A stretch of DNA of 64,000 nt from JABDJL01 sp963664065. Its GTDB lineage: Bacteria; Pseudomonadota; Gammaproteobacteria; Xanthomonadales; SZUA-36. Under the pieces are notes generated by a model. That model saw only the letters and a list, made by a program, of their open reading frames with translations, was not told where the DNA came from and ran no database searches. Made by a program: the position numbers and the translations under genes. Within the stretch, counting starts at the first letter, position 1. Every line of letters begins with the position of its first letter. The stretch lies in contig OY760942.1 in assembly GCA_963664065.1 (NCBI GenBank), forward strand, positions 248,001-312,000, written 5' to 3'. Shown piece by piece: positions 44,374-53,176 of this stretch.

Positions 44374-45943
44374 TTGGCTGACCGGTCCGGCATTGCTGCC
44401 TCAGGGCACATGGAAACATCGCGAGCTGCAACACTCCTGCTTGAAGCTGGTGGAAATGCTTTTGATGCAGCGCTTGGCGCACTATGTGCCGCCTGTGTCG
44501 CCGAGCCGATGCTGGGCAGCCTTGGGGGCGGGGGTTTTCTAATGGCCCAACCGGCCAACAAGCCTGCCGTATTGTATGACTTTTTTGTCCAGACTCCCTC
44601 GAAAAGACGACCTGAACCTGAGATAGAGTTTTATCCTATCCTTGCAGATTTCGGTGCAGCCACCCAGGAGTTCCACATAGGCGCGGGCTCAATTGCCGTG
44701 CCGGGTGTTGTTGCCGGAATGTTCGAAATTCAACGGCAACGATGTCGTCTGCCTATGGCCGAAATCATGGTACCTGCGATTGAGCTTGCGCGTACCGGAG
44801 TTAAAATCAGCCACTTTCAAAATTACATCAGTCATATTCTTACGCCCATTCTTGAAGCTTCGGAACAGGCAATGCAATTGGTTGCCACCAGCGAAGCCCC
44901 GGGCGTTATTGCGGAACATGGACAGGTCGTCTGCAACCATGAACTGGCCGACGTCATGGAAGCCCTGGCCAGCGAAGGACCAGATTTATTCTACCGGGGG
45001 GGAATTGGCACAAAAACTTGCCGCAGATTGCAGGCAGCTTGGCGGGCAACTATCGCTGCAGGATTTGGAAACCTATCGCGCCATGCGTCGCGAGCCGGTT
45101 CGTTTTTCCAGTCACGGCGCTGATTTTTCTTTTAACAGCCCGCCTTCTCCCAGCGGGTGCCTGGTGGCTTTTGCGCTGGGGTTGCTCGAGGATCGGGACC
45201 TGAAAGCTCACCACTGGGGCCGGGCATTTCATTGTCTTTCCATGACCCGGAGCATGCAGGCAGCCGGGGCCTTGCGCAGGGAATACCAGCTTGATACGGA
45301 TCTTAAAGAAAGCCAGGTGGCCGAAATACTTGAACCTGGGCACCTGGCTCAATGGCGGGACTCCGTTCATCATCACACAGGTTTTTCACGGGGCACTACA
45401 CATATGAGCATCGCAGATGCTGAAGGCAACCTGGCCAGCCTGACGATATCGAATGGGGAAGGGAGTGCATACGTACTGCCAGGCACCGGCATCATGTTGA
45501 ATAATATGTTGGGGGAAGAAGATCTGAGTCCGGGAGGATTCCACCGTTGGAAAGAAAACCGCAGAATGGCTTCAATGATGTGCCCGTCGGTAGCCAGCCT
45601 TCCGGATGGTGGTTGGGTGGCTTTGGGTTCTGGAGGCTCCAATCGAATCCGAAGCGCCATCCTCCAGGTGCTGGTTAATCTCTTTGAGTTTGATATGACC
45701 CTGGAGGATGCCGTGATTGCACCCAGAATGCACCTGGAAGGCGCCTACCTGAGTATTGAACAGGGATACGAGCAAGCTTCCGTGGATGCCTTGTTTGGCC
45801 AGTGGCCGGACCACAGATTCTGGCCCGGGCCGAATATGTTTTTTGGTGGAGTGCATGCTGTGGAAAGACTGCCGGATGGAAGATTACGGGGCACGGGTGA
45901 CCCGCGCAGAGGTGGTTCGGTATCAGTGGCGGGGCAAGCTTGA
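44374..45943 (+). pseudogene. ggt: Gamma-glutamyltransferase, frameshifted in a G7 tract
   Basis: Two overlapping frames encode one gamma-glutamyltranspeptidase of about 520 residues. Frame 1 (TTG 44374; TAA at 44368 blocks anything earlier) has AASGHMETSRAATLLLEAGGNAFDAAL, GLGGGGFLM-like GSLGGGGFLMAQ and GAGSIAVPGVVAGM. After GGGGGGG at 44996-45002 it is lost (IGTKTCRR...). Frame 2 continues correctly as ELAQKLAADCRQLGGQLS and carries the autoprocessing site with the nucleophile Thr (SRGTTHMSIADAEGNLASLT) and GGSNRIRSAILQVLVNL. One G fewer restores YRGELAQKLAAD. No signal peptide is evident at the TTG start. As written, the product ends at 45123 without the catalytic subunit. Confidence 0.85.
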
Positions 45944-45971
45944 ACAAGCCCTTTGTTCCTGGGCGTACTTG

Positions 45972-45989
45972 TTCGTTACACCACACTAG
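45972..45989 (+). repeat. 18-bp repeat, copy 2
   Basis: Exact second copy of TTCGTTACACCACACTAG (first at 20665-20682), placed between the ggt stop and the rpsU promoter. AAGAAGGGT follows at 46000. Significance unknown; it could be part of a regulatory site upstream of rpsU. Confidence 0.6.
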
Positions 45990-45996
45990 TTTTCTT

Positions 45997-46026
45997 TTGC
46001 AAGAAGGGTAAATAAAAGGGTAAAAT
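45997..46026 (+). promoter_or_regulatory. Sigma-70-like promoter of the rpsU-yqeY-dnaG-rpoD unit
   Basis: TTGCAA (45997-46002) and TAAAAT (46021-46026) are separated by 18 bases and match the -35 and -10 consensus at four and five of six positions. The -10 lies 46 bases before the rpsU ATG. The surrounding 60 bases are A/T-rich, unlike the neighbouring coding sequence. Confidence 0.6.
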
Positions 46027-46072
46027 TACCGGCTACGCCCAGTGGGGGCGGAATTAAAAGATCGGAGTTCTA

Positions 46073-46288
46073 ATGCCCAGCGTAAAAGTTCGCGAAAACG
46101 AGCCTTTTGAATACGCATTGCGCCGCTTCAAGCGGTCGTGCGAGAAGGCCGGTATTCTGGCTGAAACACGTCGCTGTGAATACTATGAGAAACCTACCCA
46201 GGAGCGTAAACGTAAAGCGGCTGCAGCCGTGAAACGTAACCTGCGTCGCCTGGCGCGTGACGTCAACCGTCGCACTCGCCTGTACTAA
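46073..46288 (+). CDS. rpsU: 30S ribosomal protein S21
   Basis: A 71-residue basic protein of the small subunit needed for early steps of initiation. The sequence (MPSVKVRENEPFEYALRRF ... KRKAAAAVKRNLRRLARDVN) is typical of gammaproteobacterial S21 in length and composition. The ATG follows GGAG at a suitable distance. It opens the macromolecular synthesis operon rpsU-yqeY-dnaG-rpoD, which links ribosome, primase and sigma factor production. Confidence 0.97.
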   Translation: MPSVKVRENEPFEYALRRFKRSCEKAGILAETRRCEYYEKPTQERKRKAAAAVKRNLRRLARDVNRRTRLY

Positions 46289-46303
46289 TTCTGTTTTGAT
46301 TTA

Positions 46304-46331
46304 CCCGGTACAGGATCTTTCCTGTACCGGG
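46304..46331 (+). terminator. Strong hairpin between rpsU and yqeY (attenuator or processing site)
   Basis: CCCGGTACAGGA and TCCTGTACCGGG form a perfect 12-bp stem with a TCTT loop, 16 bases after the rpsU stop. No T tract follows (CCCATCTC), so it is not a classic terminator. E. coli has a leaky terminator at the same place, which lowers dnaG relative to rpsU; this hairpin may do the same or be an RNase processing site. Confidence 0.6.
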
Positions 46332-46354
46332 CCCATCTCAATAAAGTCACGGCC

Positions 46355-46801
46355 ATGTCACTTAAGAATCGTATCCAGGATGATGTCAAAGTCGCCATGC
46401 GCGCCCGTGAAAAGGCACGCCTGTCCGTTTTGCGCCTGATTACAGCTGCGATCAAGCAAAAGGAAATCGATGAGCGCATTGAGCACGACGACACTTCAGT
46501 ATTGGCGGTGCTCGACAAAATGGCCAAGCAGCGGCGTGAATCACTGCAGCAATTCGAGAAGGCCGGACGTGAGGATCTCGCCCGGCAGGAACGATATGAG
46601 CTGGAATTGCTCAAGGATTATCTGCCGGAACAATTAGCTGAAGAAGAATTGTCGGCATTGATAGCACAAGCCATAGCTGATACCGGTGCCAGCAGTATGC
46701 GCGACATGGGTGCAGTCATGAGTCAGCTGCGTGACAAAATCCAGGGGCGCGCCGATATGAAGGTGGTCAGTAACACGGTCCGGGCAAGCCTGTCCGGCTA
46801 A
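46355..46801 (+). CDS. GatB/YqeY domain protein
   Basis: A 148-residue helical protein of the YqeY family, related to the tRNA-binding tail of GatB. The N-terminus SLKNRIQDDVKVAMRAREKARL, the middle RRESLQQFEKAGREDLARQE and the end GRADMKVVSNTVRASL are all as expected. Its function is not known; a role in tRNA amidation has been proposed. It lies between rpsU and dnaG, its usual place in gammaproteobacteria, and dnaG begins 34 bases after. Confidence 0.92.
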   Translation: MSLKNRIQDDVKVAMRAREKARLSVLRLITAAIKQKEIDERIEHDDTSVLAVLDKMAKQRRESLQQFEKAGREDLARQERYELELLKDYLPEQLAEEELSALIAQAIADTGASSMRDMGAVMSQLRDKIQGRADMKVVSNTVRASLSG

Positions 46802-46835
46802 ATACACGGCCACAATACCACGTTACACTGCTGTC

Positions 46836-48575
46836 ATGAGTGGCCGAATCCCCGAATCTTTTATCGAAGAATTGCTGACGCGAACCGATATCGTCGAAGT
46901 AATTGAAAAGCGGGTTGAGCTAAAGCGCTCCGGCAGTGAATTCCAGGCACTTTGCCCCTTCCACGAAGAAAAAACCCCCTCGTTTACCGTCAGCCCGGGT
47001 AAGCAGTTTTACCATTGTTTTGGATGCGGTGCCCACGGCTCGGCAATTGGCTTCCTGATGCAATATGAAGGTCTGGAATTCGTCGATACAATTGAAGAAC
47101 TCGCCAGGAATGCAGGGCTTGAGGTGCCGCGAACAGGTCCAACTCAGGACCGAAAACCAAGGAACGACCTTTACGATGTACTCGAAAAGGCTGCGGTGTT
47201 TTTTCAGTCCCGGATGCGTGAAAATGAGACTGCCATCAGCTACCTGAAGTCTCGTGGGCTTTCCGGGGAGATTTGCCGCGATTTCGGAGTGGGTTACGCA
47301 CCAGCTTCCTGGGATGCACTGCAGCAACATCTCGCAGATGGCGAAAATGGATTGAAACTGATGCAGCGGGCCGGCTTGCTCAGCCAGGGCAAGGGGAAAG
47401 CCTACGACAAGTTTCGCGACCGAATCATGTTCCCTATCCACGACCGGCGCGGCCGGGTTATTGCCTTCGGAGGAAGGGCAATGGGCGAGGACGGGCCCAA
47501 GTACCTGAATTCTCCAGAGACTGAGTTGTTTCACAAGGGCAGGGAATTATATGGCCTATTCCTTGCGCGCCAGCGCATTGGCAGGCTGGACACCATTATC
47601 GTGGTCGAAGGATATACCGACGTTGTGGCGCTTGCACAGTTTGGTTTACGCAATACGGTTGCAACTCTTGGCACCGCCACTACGTCCAATCATGCGGAAT
47701 TGTTATTCAGGGCGGCAGAAACCGTGATCTACTGTTTTGACGGCGATGAAGCTGGCCGAAAGGCTGCCTGGCGTGCTCTTGAGGCAACCTTGCCTAAGCT
47801 CCGCGAAGGGCTACAGGCCAGGTTCCTGTTCCTTCCCGATGGAGAAGACCCTGACAGCCTGGTTCGAAAACAGGGCAAAGAAGCCTTCGAAACATTACTG
47901 GATAACGCACAGGCTTTGTCTGATTACCTGTTCGACCATTTCGTAGTCCAGGTTGATTTGGAAAGCATCGATGGCCGCGCAAAACTGGTGCAATTGGCTT
48001 TGCCATTGCTACAGTCACTTCCCGAAGGTGTCTTCAAAAACATGATGATGGAACGTCTGGAAACGCTCGCCAGGCACCGGCTGAACCAGCAGCGTCGCGG
48101 TCAAAGTGCTTCATCCCTGGAGACCTCCACGAGGCGACGTCCAGCGCAGACACGCACCCCCTTGAGACTGGCATTGGCTTACCTGGTGCAAAACCCCGGA
48201 TTAGCAGAACTGGTGGGGGATCTGGATGAAATTGCGGAATGCGATCTGCAGGGTGTGGACATCTTCCTCAGGCTTATTGACTTCTGCCGCAAACGCCCCA
48301 ATATGACTACCGCTCAGGTCATGGAACATTTACGCGATCATCCTGCAAATGAACACCTGGGAAAACTGGCGGTCTGGGACTTGCCGGGGGACTCAAACCG
48401 ACAGGAATTGGAATTCAGCGATTCGGTAACAGGGATCAGGCTGACTTGGGTGGACGCATTGCTGGCCAGGATGCCGAAAATCGTTGAGCAAAGCGCGAAG
48501 CAGAGGGTCGAATACCTTGCCTTGCAACAACGCCGTCAGGTATTGAAGCAGAGCTTGCAAGGCGACAATATCTGA
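46836..48575 (+). CDS. dnaG: DNA primase
   Basis: A 579-residue primase that makes RNA primers at the replication fork. The N-terminal zinc-binding domain has CPFHEEKTPSFTVSP and FYHCFGCGAHGS (Cys-His-Cys-Cys ligands); the Toprim catalytic domain has IIVVEGYTDVVAL and YCFDGDEAGRKAAWR; the C-terminal DnaB-interacting domain is less conserved, as usual. All catalytic positions are intact. ATG 46836 gives the standard N-terminus SGRIPESFIEELLTRTDIVEVI. Confidence 0.97.
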   Translation: MSGRIPESFIEELLTRTDIVEVIEKRVELKRSGSEFQALCPFHEEKTPSFTVSPGKQFYHCFGCGAHGSAIGFLMQYEGLEFVDTIEELARNAGLEVPRTGPTQDRKPRNDLYDVLEKAAVFFQSRMRENETAISYLKSRGLSGEICRDFGVGYAPASWDALQQHLADGENGLKLMQRAGLLSQGKGKAYDKFRDRIMFPIHDRRGRVIAFGGRAMGEDGPKYLNSPETELFHKGRELYGLFLARQRIGRLDTIIVVEGYTDVVALAQFGLRNTVATLGTATTSNHAELLFRAAETVIYCFDGDEAGRKAAWRALEATLPKLREGLQARFLFLPDGEDPDSLVRKQGKEAFETLLDNAQALSDYLFDHFVVQVDLESIDGRAKLVQLALPLLQSLPEGVFKNMMMERLETLARHRLNQQRRGQSASSLETSTRRRPAQTRTPLRLALAYLVQNPGLAELVGDLDEIAECDLQGVDIFLRLIDFCRKRPNMTTAQVMEHLRDHPANEHLGKLAVWDLPGDSNRQELEFSDSVTGIRLTWVDALLARMPKIVEQSAKQRVEYLALQQRRQVLKQSLQGDNI

Positions 48576-48655
48576 TAGAGGAGAATTCCCGGAAACCCCA
48601 GGTCGCCGGGCTGAATTTCCTGAACGAAAATTACCTCGTGACATAGCGAAAACTG

Positions 48656-50476
48656 ATGAATCAAAAGCAACAATCACAATTAAAACAACTCATCATGAAA
48701 GGTAAGGAGCAAGGATTCCTGACCTATGCGCAGGTTAATGATCACCTGCCCGATGACATCGTCGATCCGGAGCAGATTGAAGACATCATTAACATGATCA
48801 ATGATATGGGTATCTCGGTGCATGAAAAAGCGCCGGATGCCGATACCCTGATTCTGAATGATGCAGCGTCGTCCGATGCAGATGATGATACTGCGGCTGA
48901 GGAAGCCGCCGCCGCCCTGGCTGCTGTAGAAACCGAGATTGGACGCACCACCGACCCGGTTCGCATGTATATGCGTGAAATGGGGACAGTGGAGTTGCTG
49001 ACCAGGGAAGGCGAAATTGCCATCGCCAAGCGAATTGAAGCTGGCCTGAAGCAGGTACACCAGTCTCTAGCCCGTTTCCCGGGGACGTTTATGATTTTGC
49101 TGGCGAGCTTTATCCGTTTTCAGGAGGGCAGGCAGCGTCTTGCGGAGTTGATGGCTGATTTTATAGACCCGCACGCGCCCGAAATGCCTATCCCGCAGGC
49201 AAAGAAGCCAACCGATAAGAAAGATGAGGATGAAGAAGAAGAGGAGGATCCAGGTCCACAGGGACCGGATCCCGAAGAAGTTGTCGCGTTTTTTACCAAA
49301 ATGGGCAAGCTCAATTCGCGGTTTGTAAAACTCAATGACAGGCACGGGCTAAATTATCCGTGTGCCGACAAGATCAGGGCCGAAATGGCCAATATGTTCA
49401 TGCATCTCAAGATGCCACCGAAAATGGTGGATCACCTGATCGACCGGTTGCGTTTCACGGTTTCACAACAGCGTAATCTCGAGCGGATGATTCTGCAGTT
49501 GGCGGTTCATCAGGCCAGGATGCCGAAGCGGACTTTCATTACCAGTTACACCGGCAGTGAAGCCGATCTCAAGTGGTTGAACCCCATTCTTCGCGGCAAG
49601 CAGAAATGGGTGCCGGCACTGAAGCAGGTTGCTCCTGATGTCAAGCTTATCCAGGAAAAGCTGCTCAGGCTGGAAGGCGAGACGCGTATTACCATCTCGG
49701 AACTGAAGGACATAAATCGTAAAATGTCCATTGGTAAAGCCAAGGCGCGCAGGGCCAAAAAAGAAATGGTTGAGGCCAACCTCAGGCTGGTGATTTCAAT
49801 AGCCAAGAAATATACCAATCGTGGCCTTCAGTTCCTGGATCTTATCCAGGAGGGCAACATTGGCCTGATGAAGGCAGTGGACAAGTTTGAGTATCGCCGC
49901 GGCTATAAATTTTCAACCTATGCAACCTGGTGGATACGCCAGGCAATTACGCGTTCTATTGCTGACCAGGCCCGCACCATTCGTATCCCGGTTCACATGA
50001 TTGAAACGATCAATAAACTCAACCGCATCTCCCGCCAGATGCTGCAGGAGATGGGCCGTGAGCCCACGCCTGAAGAGTTGTCCGAGCGTATGGAAATGCC
50101 TGAAGACAAGATTCGCAAGGTTCTGAAAATTGCCAAGGAGCCAATTTCCATGGAAACCCCGATTGGTGATGATGAAGATTCACACCTTGGGGACTTCATT
50201 GAAGATGCCAATATCGCATCACCGGTTGATTCCGCCACCGGTTCCGGACTTACCGGCACTGTGCAGGACGTACTGGGTGGATTAACGCCACGAGAAGCCA
50301 AGGTGCTTCGTATGCGTTTCGGAATCGACATGAATACTGACCACACGCTTGAAGAAGTTGGCAAGCAGTTTGATGTAACAAGAGAACGTATCCGGCAAAT
50401 CGAAGCCAAGGCTCTGCGGAAGTTGCGTCACCCGACCCGTTCGGAACAGTTGCGCAGTTTCCTCGATCTCGAATAG
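48656..50476 (+). CDS. rpoD: RNA polymerase sigma-70 factor RpoD
   Basis: A 606-residue housekeeping sigma factor. Region 1.1 is at the N-terminus (LIMKGKEQGFLTYAQVNDHLP), then 1.2 (DPVRMYMREMGTVELLTREGE), a non-conserved acidic insert with a run of Asp/Glu (about 180-200), regions 2.1-2.4 (LIQEGNIGLMKAVDKFEYRR, YATWWIRQAITRSIADQ), 3 and 4 (GLTPREAKVLRMRFGID, VTRERIRQIEAKALRKL). Regions 2.4 and 4.2 match the E. coli protein almost exactly, so promoters here should follow the usual -35/-10 consensus. Last gene of the macromolecular synthesis operon. Confidence 0.98.
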   Translation: MNQKQQSQLKQLIMKGKEQGFLTYAQVNDHLPDDIVDPEQIEDIINMINDMGISVHEKAPDADTLILNDAASSDADDDTAAEEAAAALAAVETEIGRTTDPVRMYMREMGTVELLTREGEIAIAKRIEAGLKQVHQSLARFPGTFMILLASFIRFQEGRQRLAELMADFIDPHAPEMPIPQAKKPTDKKDEDEEEEEDPGPQGPDPEEVVAFFTKMGKLNSRFVKLNDRHGLNYPCADKIRAEMANMFMHLKMPPKMVDHLIDRLRFTVSQQRNLERMILQLAVHQARMPKRTFITSYTGSEADLKWLNPILRGKQKWVPALKQVAPDVKLIQEKLLRLEGETRITISELKDINRKMSIGKAKARRAKKEMVEANLRLVISIAKKYTNRGLQFLDLIQEGNIGLMKAVDKFEYRRGYKFSTYATWWIRQAITRSIADQARTIRIPVHMIETINKLNRISRQMLQEMGREPTPEELSERMEMPEDKIRKVLKIAKEPISMETPIGDDEDSHLGDFIEDANIASPVDSATGSGLTGTVQDVLGGLTPREAKVLRMRFGIDMNTDHTLEEVGKQFDVTRERIRQIEAKALRKLRHPTRSEQLRSFLDLE

Positions 50477-50496
50477 GCAATGATTCAGACATAAAA

Positions 50497-50519
50497 AGCC
50501 GCCGAAGGGCGGTTTTTTT
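50497..50519. terminator. Bidirectional terminator between rpoD and the sulfotransferase gene
   Basis: CCGCC/GGCGG form the stem around a GAAG loop, with a T7 tract on the plus side and a T5 tract on the minus side. The T tract runs into the TAA stop of the converging sulfotransferase gene (50518-50520), so the stop and the terminator overlap. Confidence 0.88.
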
Positions 50520-51438
50520 ATATCCAGTCGAAGTCCAAACCGGTAAGCTCCGACAGCTTTGCGTTCCAGGGCCTGAAAAAAGCCTCCAGCAGCGAACGGG
50601 TTTCAGGTTTCATTTCCGGGTAATTTCCTGGCTGTTTCCACGCGTTACTTGCTCCCCCGCCCCAGCTTTTTTGGGTGCGGGGAGAGGATGTAAAATCGAA
50701 TTCTCCCAGGCCCAGGAATGCAGCTGATTTTGACATTTGTCCGGCCGGGTCTTCAAAAAACATTTCTGACTTCAGGATCAACACTTGATCAGCTGGAAAC
50801 AATGCCAGCCATCGTTTCACCTGGTCATGGTAAATCGATCTGAATACATAACTCTGGAAATAGTAGTTCCTCAAATCCTGTTCAGATGTCAGTGCTTTTC
50901 TGCTGCCGCCTGCTCGATGGCTGGTGACGTGAATCGGACTTCCATCGGGAGTAGTAGTGCATGATTCAATTCTGCCCGGTGGGTCTGAATAGCATCGCCG
51001 ATGCGCTTCTACCAGGAGCGGTGCTTCTTCGATTTCGTGCCGTATGATTTTGTCAAAGCTACAATCGGGCTCCAGGCCGCCCCGTTTTGACATCACAAAA
51101 TGCGAATATGCCCGGTCAACCGGGTTGCGCAGCATCACGATTATTTTTGTATCAGGCAAGGCCGCGTGAACCCGCCGGGGTGTCAGGGGGTGCAGCAGGT
51201 AAGAGCTTGAAAATTCGCCACTGATCCGATCATTCACTTCAGGATTGGCAATCGGAAACTGGTTAATAAAAAAATCCTGGTATTTCTTCGGGTATTTTCC
51301 CCAGGACCAGAAGTTGGGTTCCTTGGGACCATTAAAAACAACTTGTGGGTGTGCTCCGAGGTAGATAGCGAAGGAGGTGCTGCCGCACTTGGCGCCACCA
51401 ACGAACAGGAAGGCCGGCCTTGTTCTGCCGTCTTCCAT
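50518..51438 (-). CDS. Sulfotransferase family protein
   Basis: About 306 residues if started at ATG 51438; the frame is open to 51543, overlapping the upstream gene, and other starts are possible. The 5'-PAPS-binding loop is FLFVGGAKCGSTSFAIYL, and the second PAPS motif is IIVMLRNPVDRAYSHFVMSK (3'-phosphate loop RNPVDRAYS). These are the features of heparan-type and related bacterial carbohydrate sulfotransferases. The acceptor is unknown; cell-surface polysaccharide or a small molecule is possible. It follows a trans-sulfuration-type PLP gene on the same strand, but I see no direct metabolic link. Confidence 0.82.
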   Translation of the reverse strand: MEDGRTRPAFLFVGGAKCGSTSFAIYLGAHPQVVFNGPKEPNFWSWGKYPKKYQDFFINQFPIANPEVNDRISGEFSSSYLLHPLTPRRVHAALPDTKIIVMLRNPVDRAYSHFVMSKRGGLEPDCSFDKIIRHEIEEAPLLVEAHRRCYSDPPGRIESCTTTPDGSPIHVTSHRAGGSRKALTSEQDLRNYYFQSYVFRSIYHDQVKRWLALFPADQVLILKSEMFFEDPAGQMSKSAAFLGLGEFDFTSSPRTQKSWGGGASNAWKQPGNYPEMKPETRSLLEAFFRPWNAKLSELTGLDFDWI

Positions 51439-51484
51439 CTGGAATCGGGGGTCGGTCAGAACGGCGGGGCGATCGCTCAATTGG

Positions 51485-52591
51485 TCAGCCTGCCTGGGCC
51501 ATGGCCTGTTCCAGGTCCGCCCGTAGCTCATCAACCAATTCAATACCCACGCTGAGCCTGATGAGCCCCGGGGCGAGGTGTTCCTGTCCCGCCTGTGCGC
51601 TGCGCCGTTCCATGGTGGACTCGACCGAGCCTAAACTGGTGGCATGGCTGATCAAATCTGTGCTCTTGCACAACAGGTCAGCTGCACCGCCGCCGCCTTT
51701 CATCTCGAATGAGATGAGCGAACCGAAACCGTTCATCTGATCTTTTGCCAGCTGGTGCTGCGGGTGTTGTTCCAGTCCGGGGTAGCGGACGTTTTCGAGT
51801 GCTGGATGACCTGCGAGGAATTCAGCAAGTACCTGAGCATTTGATTGTGCCCTCTCCAGTCTCAGGGAGAGGGTACGTAAGCCACGTACAGCAAGAAAAG
51901 CTTCGAGTCCGCCAGGCGTTGCGCCGTGCAGGAGACGGGCTTTTCTGAAGGTTTCCGCCAGTTCCGGGTCACGGGTGCTCAATAAGCCCATCAACAGGTC
52001 CGAATGTCCGCCGATAAACTTGGTGCCGGATTGCATGCTCACAGCAGCCCCGAGTTTCAGGGGCTGCTGGTTGAGCGGGGTGGCCACCGTGTTATCGATC
52101 GCCAGCAGCGTGCCCTGCTTCCTGGGTGCGCTGCAGATAGCAGCAAGGTCCGCCAGTACAAGCAAAGGATTGGAAGGTGATTCAAGCCAGACCAGGTCGC
52201 ATTCCATCAAGGCTGTCTTCCAGCCTTTGGTATCTGTTACAGCGACCTTGCGCACCGACCAGCGGCCCTGCGCTTGGCCAAGATTGGCCAGCTTGGTGAC
52301 GCCGTGGTAACAGTCATCAGCTATGGCGACTGCTGTGCCTGTAGAAAGTTGATCGAATACCGCTGCCGCCGATGCCATGCCGGATGAAAAAGCCACACAC
52401 TCTCCGCCTTCCAGCCCCCCGATAATCGTTTCAAGCGCATTCCAGCCGGGCGTTGAGTCTTCGCGAGAATATTGAATGCCTGCACCTTTAAGGAAATTTG
52501 AAGAGGGTACAATCGGAACATTCAGGGGCGCCCCGGGTTCTTCGGGGCGAGCGGCCTTCACCAGCCAGGATTCGGTGCTGAGTTTGGGCAT
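51485..52591 (-). CDS. Cys/Met metabolism PLP-dependent enzyme (cystathionine gamma-synthase family)
   Basis: A 368-residue fold-type I PLP enzyme. The PLP lysine is in QSGTKFIGGHSDLLMG; AFSSGMASAAAVF binds the phosphate and IDNTVATPLNQQP is the family Asp motif; the C-terminal HATSLGSVESTMERR is the substrate-binding loop. The N-terminus, PIVPSSNF, is typical. Members include cystathionine gamma-synthase, cystathionine beta- and gamma-lyases and methionine gamma-lyase, which cannot be told apart here. A C6 tract (52415-52420) lies in the gene without a frameshift. The 155 bases upstream, to the tRNA, hold no gene. Confidence 0.87.
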   Translation of the reverse strand: MPKLSTESWLVKAARPEEPGAPLNVPIVPSSNFLKGAGIQYSREDSTPGWNALETIIGGLEGGECVAFSSGMASAAAVFDQLSTGTAVAIADDCYHGVTKLANLGQAQGRWSVRKVAVTDTKGWKTALMECDLVWLESPSNPLLVLADLAAICSAPRKQGTLLAIDNTVATPLNQQPLKLGAAVSMQSGTKFIGGHSDLLMGLLSTRDPELAETFRKARLLHGATPGGLEAFLAVRGLRTLSLRLERAQSNAQVLAEFLAGHPALENVRYPGLEQHPQHQLAKDQMNGFGSLISFEMKGGGGAADLLCKSTDLISHATSLGSVESTMERRSAQAGQEHLAPGLIRLSVGIELVDELRADLEQAMAQAG

Positions 52592-52747
52592 GGGGTTCTC
52601 CAGAGCAATAGAAGTGCCGGAAAAGTAATTCTATAGAGTTGCCAGGAGAAAACACATGTACAGATAGAGTACTTCTTGAAGGGGATGCCCGAAGCGCGGG
52701 TTTTGAATTGTCAACTCAATTCCGTCAATCAGTGCTCATGGAAAGGA

Positions 52748-52824
52748 TGGTGGGCCCTGCTGGACTCGAACCAGCGACCTATCGATTATGAGTCGACTGC
52801 TCTAACCAACTGAGCTAAGGGCCC
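52748..52824 (-). tRNA. tRNA-Ile2 (anticodon CAU)
   Basis: A complete 77-nt cloverleaf read on the minus strand with the CCA end encoded (52748-52750). The acceptor stem is GGGCCCT/AGGGCCC, the anticodon loop reads CTCATAA (anticodon CAT) and the T arm carries GGTTCGAGTCC. The body is close to the minor isoleucine tRNA of E. coli (CTTAGCTCAG, GACTCATAATCG, GGTCGCTGG), not to elongator or initiator tRNA-Met. The C34 would be converted to lysidine by TilS so that the tRNA reads AUA. Confidence 0.9.
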
Positions 52825-52842
52825 CTAACGCGCTATTTTACG

Positions 52843-53121
52843 CTATGACAACCAGGAATCTGCTAGTGGATCTTCGGGAGGGATTTGCTTTTTTGTTTCC
52901 TGGATGTGTTCCAGGTTGTTTCTGTATAGTTTTACGACTTTGTCTACGCCCGAAGGCTCCAGTGCACCGGAGTTTCCGGCTGCAGTGTAAGTTGCATAGA
53001 CTCCCGATGCCGACATTAATGCTGCCGAGATCAGCTGGACGTCATGTCCCTCGTCTTTGAGGTTGTTGGCCAGCTCAATAAACTGGCCCGTGCATTGTTG
53101 ATGCTCTTCCCGATTACTCAA
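52843..53121 (-). CDS. Small DUF3144-like protein
   Basis: A 92-residue predicted cytoplasmic, helical protein. I use TTG 53121, which has GGAG about 6 bases before it; a TTG at 53133 would include that GGAG inside the gene. The core QFIELANNLKDEGHDVQLISAALMSASGVY, with the tail KVVKLYRNNLEHIQETKK, resembles DUF3144 proteins (FIxLANxx...SAALM...). I am not certain of the family. Function unknown. It stands between the tRNA and the M14 peptidase gene, with 55 bases to the latter's stop. Confidence 0.6.
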   Translation of the reverse strand: MSNREEHQQCTGQFIELANNLKDEGHDVQLISAALMSASGVYATYTAAGNSGALEPSGVDKVVKLYRNNLEHIQETKKQIPPEDPLADSWLS

Positions 53122-53176
53122 TGGACTCTCCAATAATTCAGAATGTTGATACCAGAATTATAAAAGACTTTGGGGC

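Noticed and set aside
52748..52824. tRNA-Met, from the CAT anticodon
   Set aside because: Acceptor stem and arms match the minor isoleucine tRNA, whose C34 is modified to lysidine, rather than elongator or initiator tRNA-Met.
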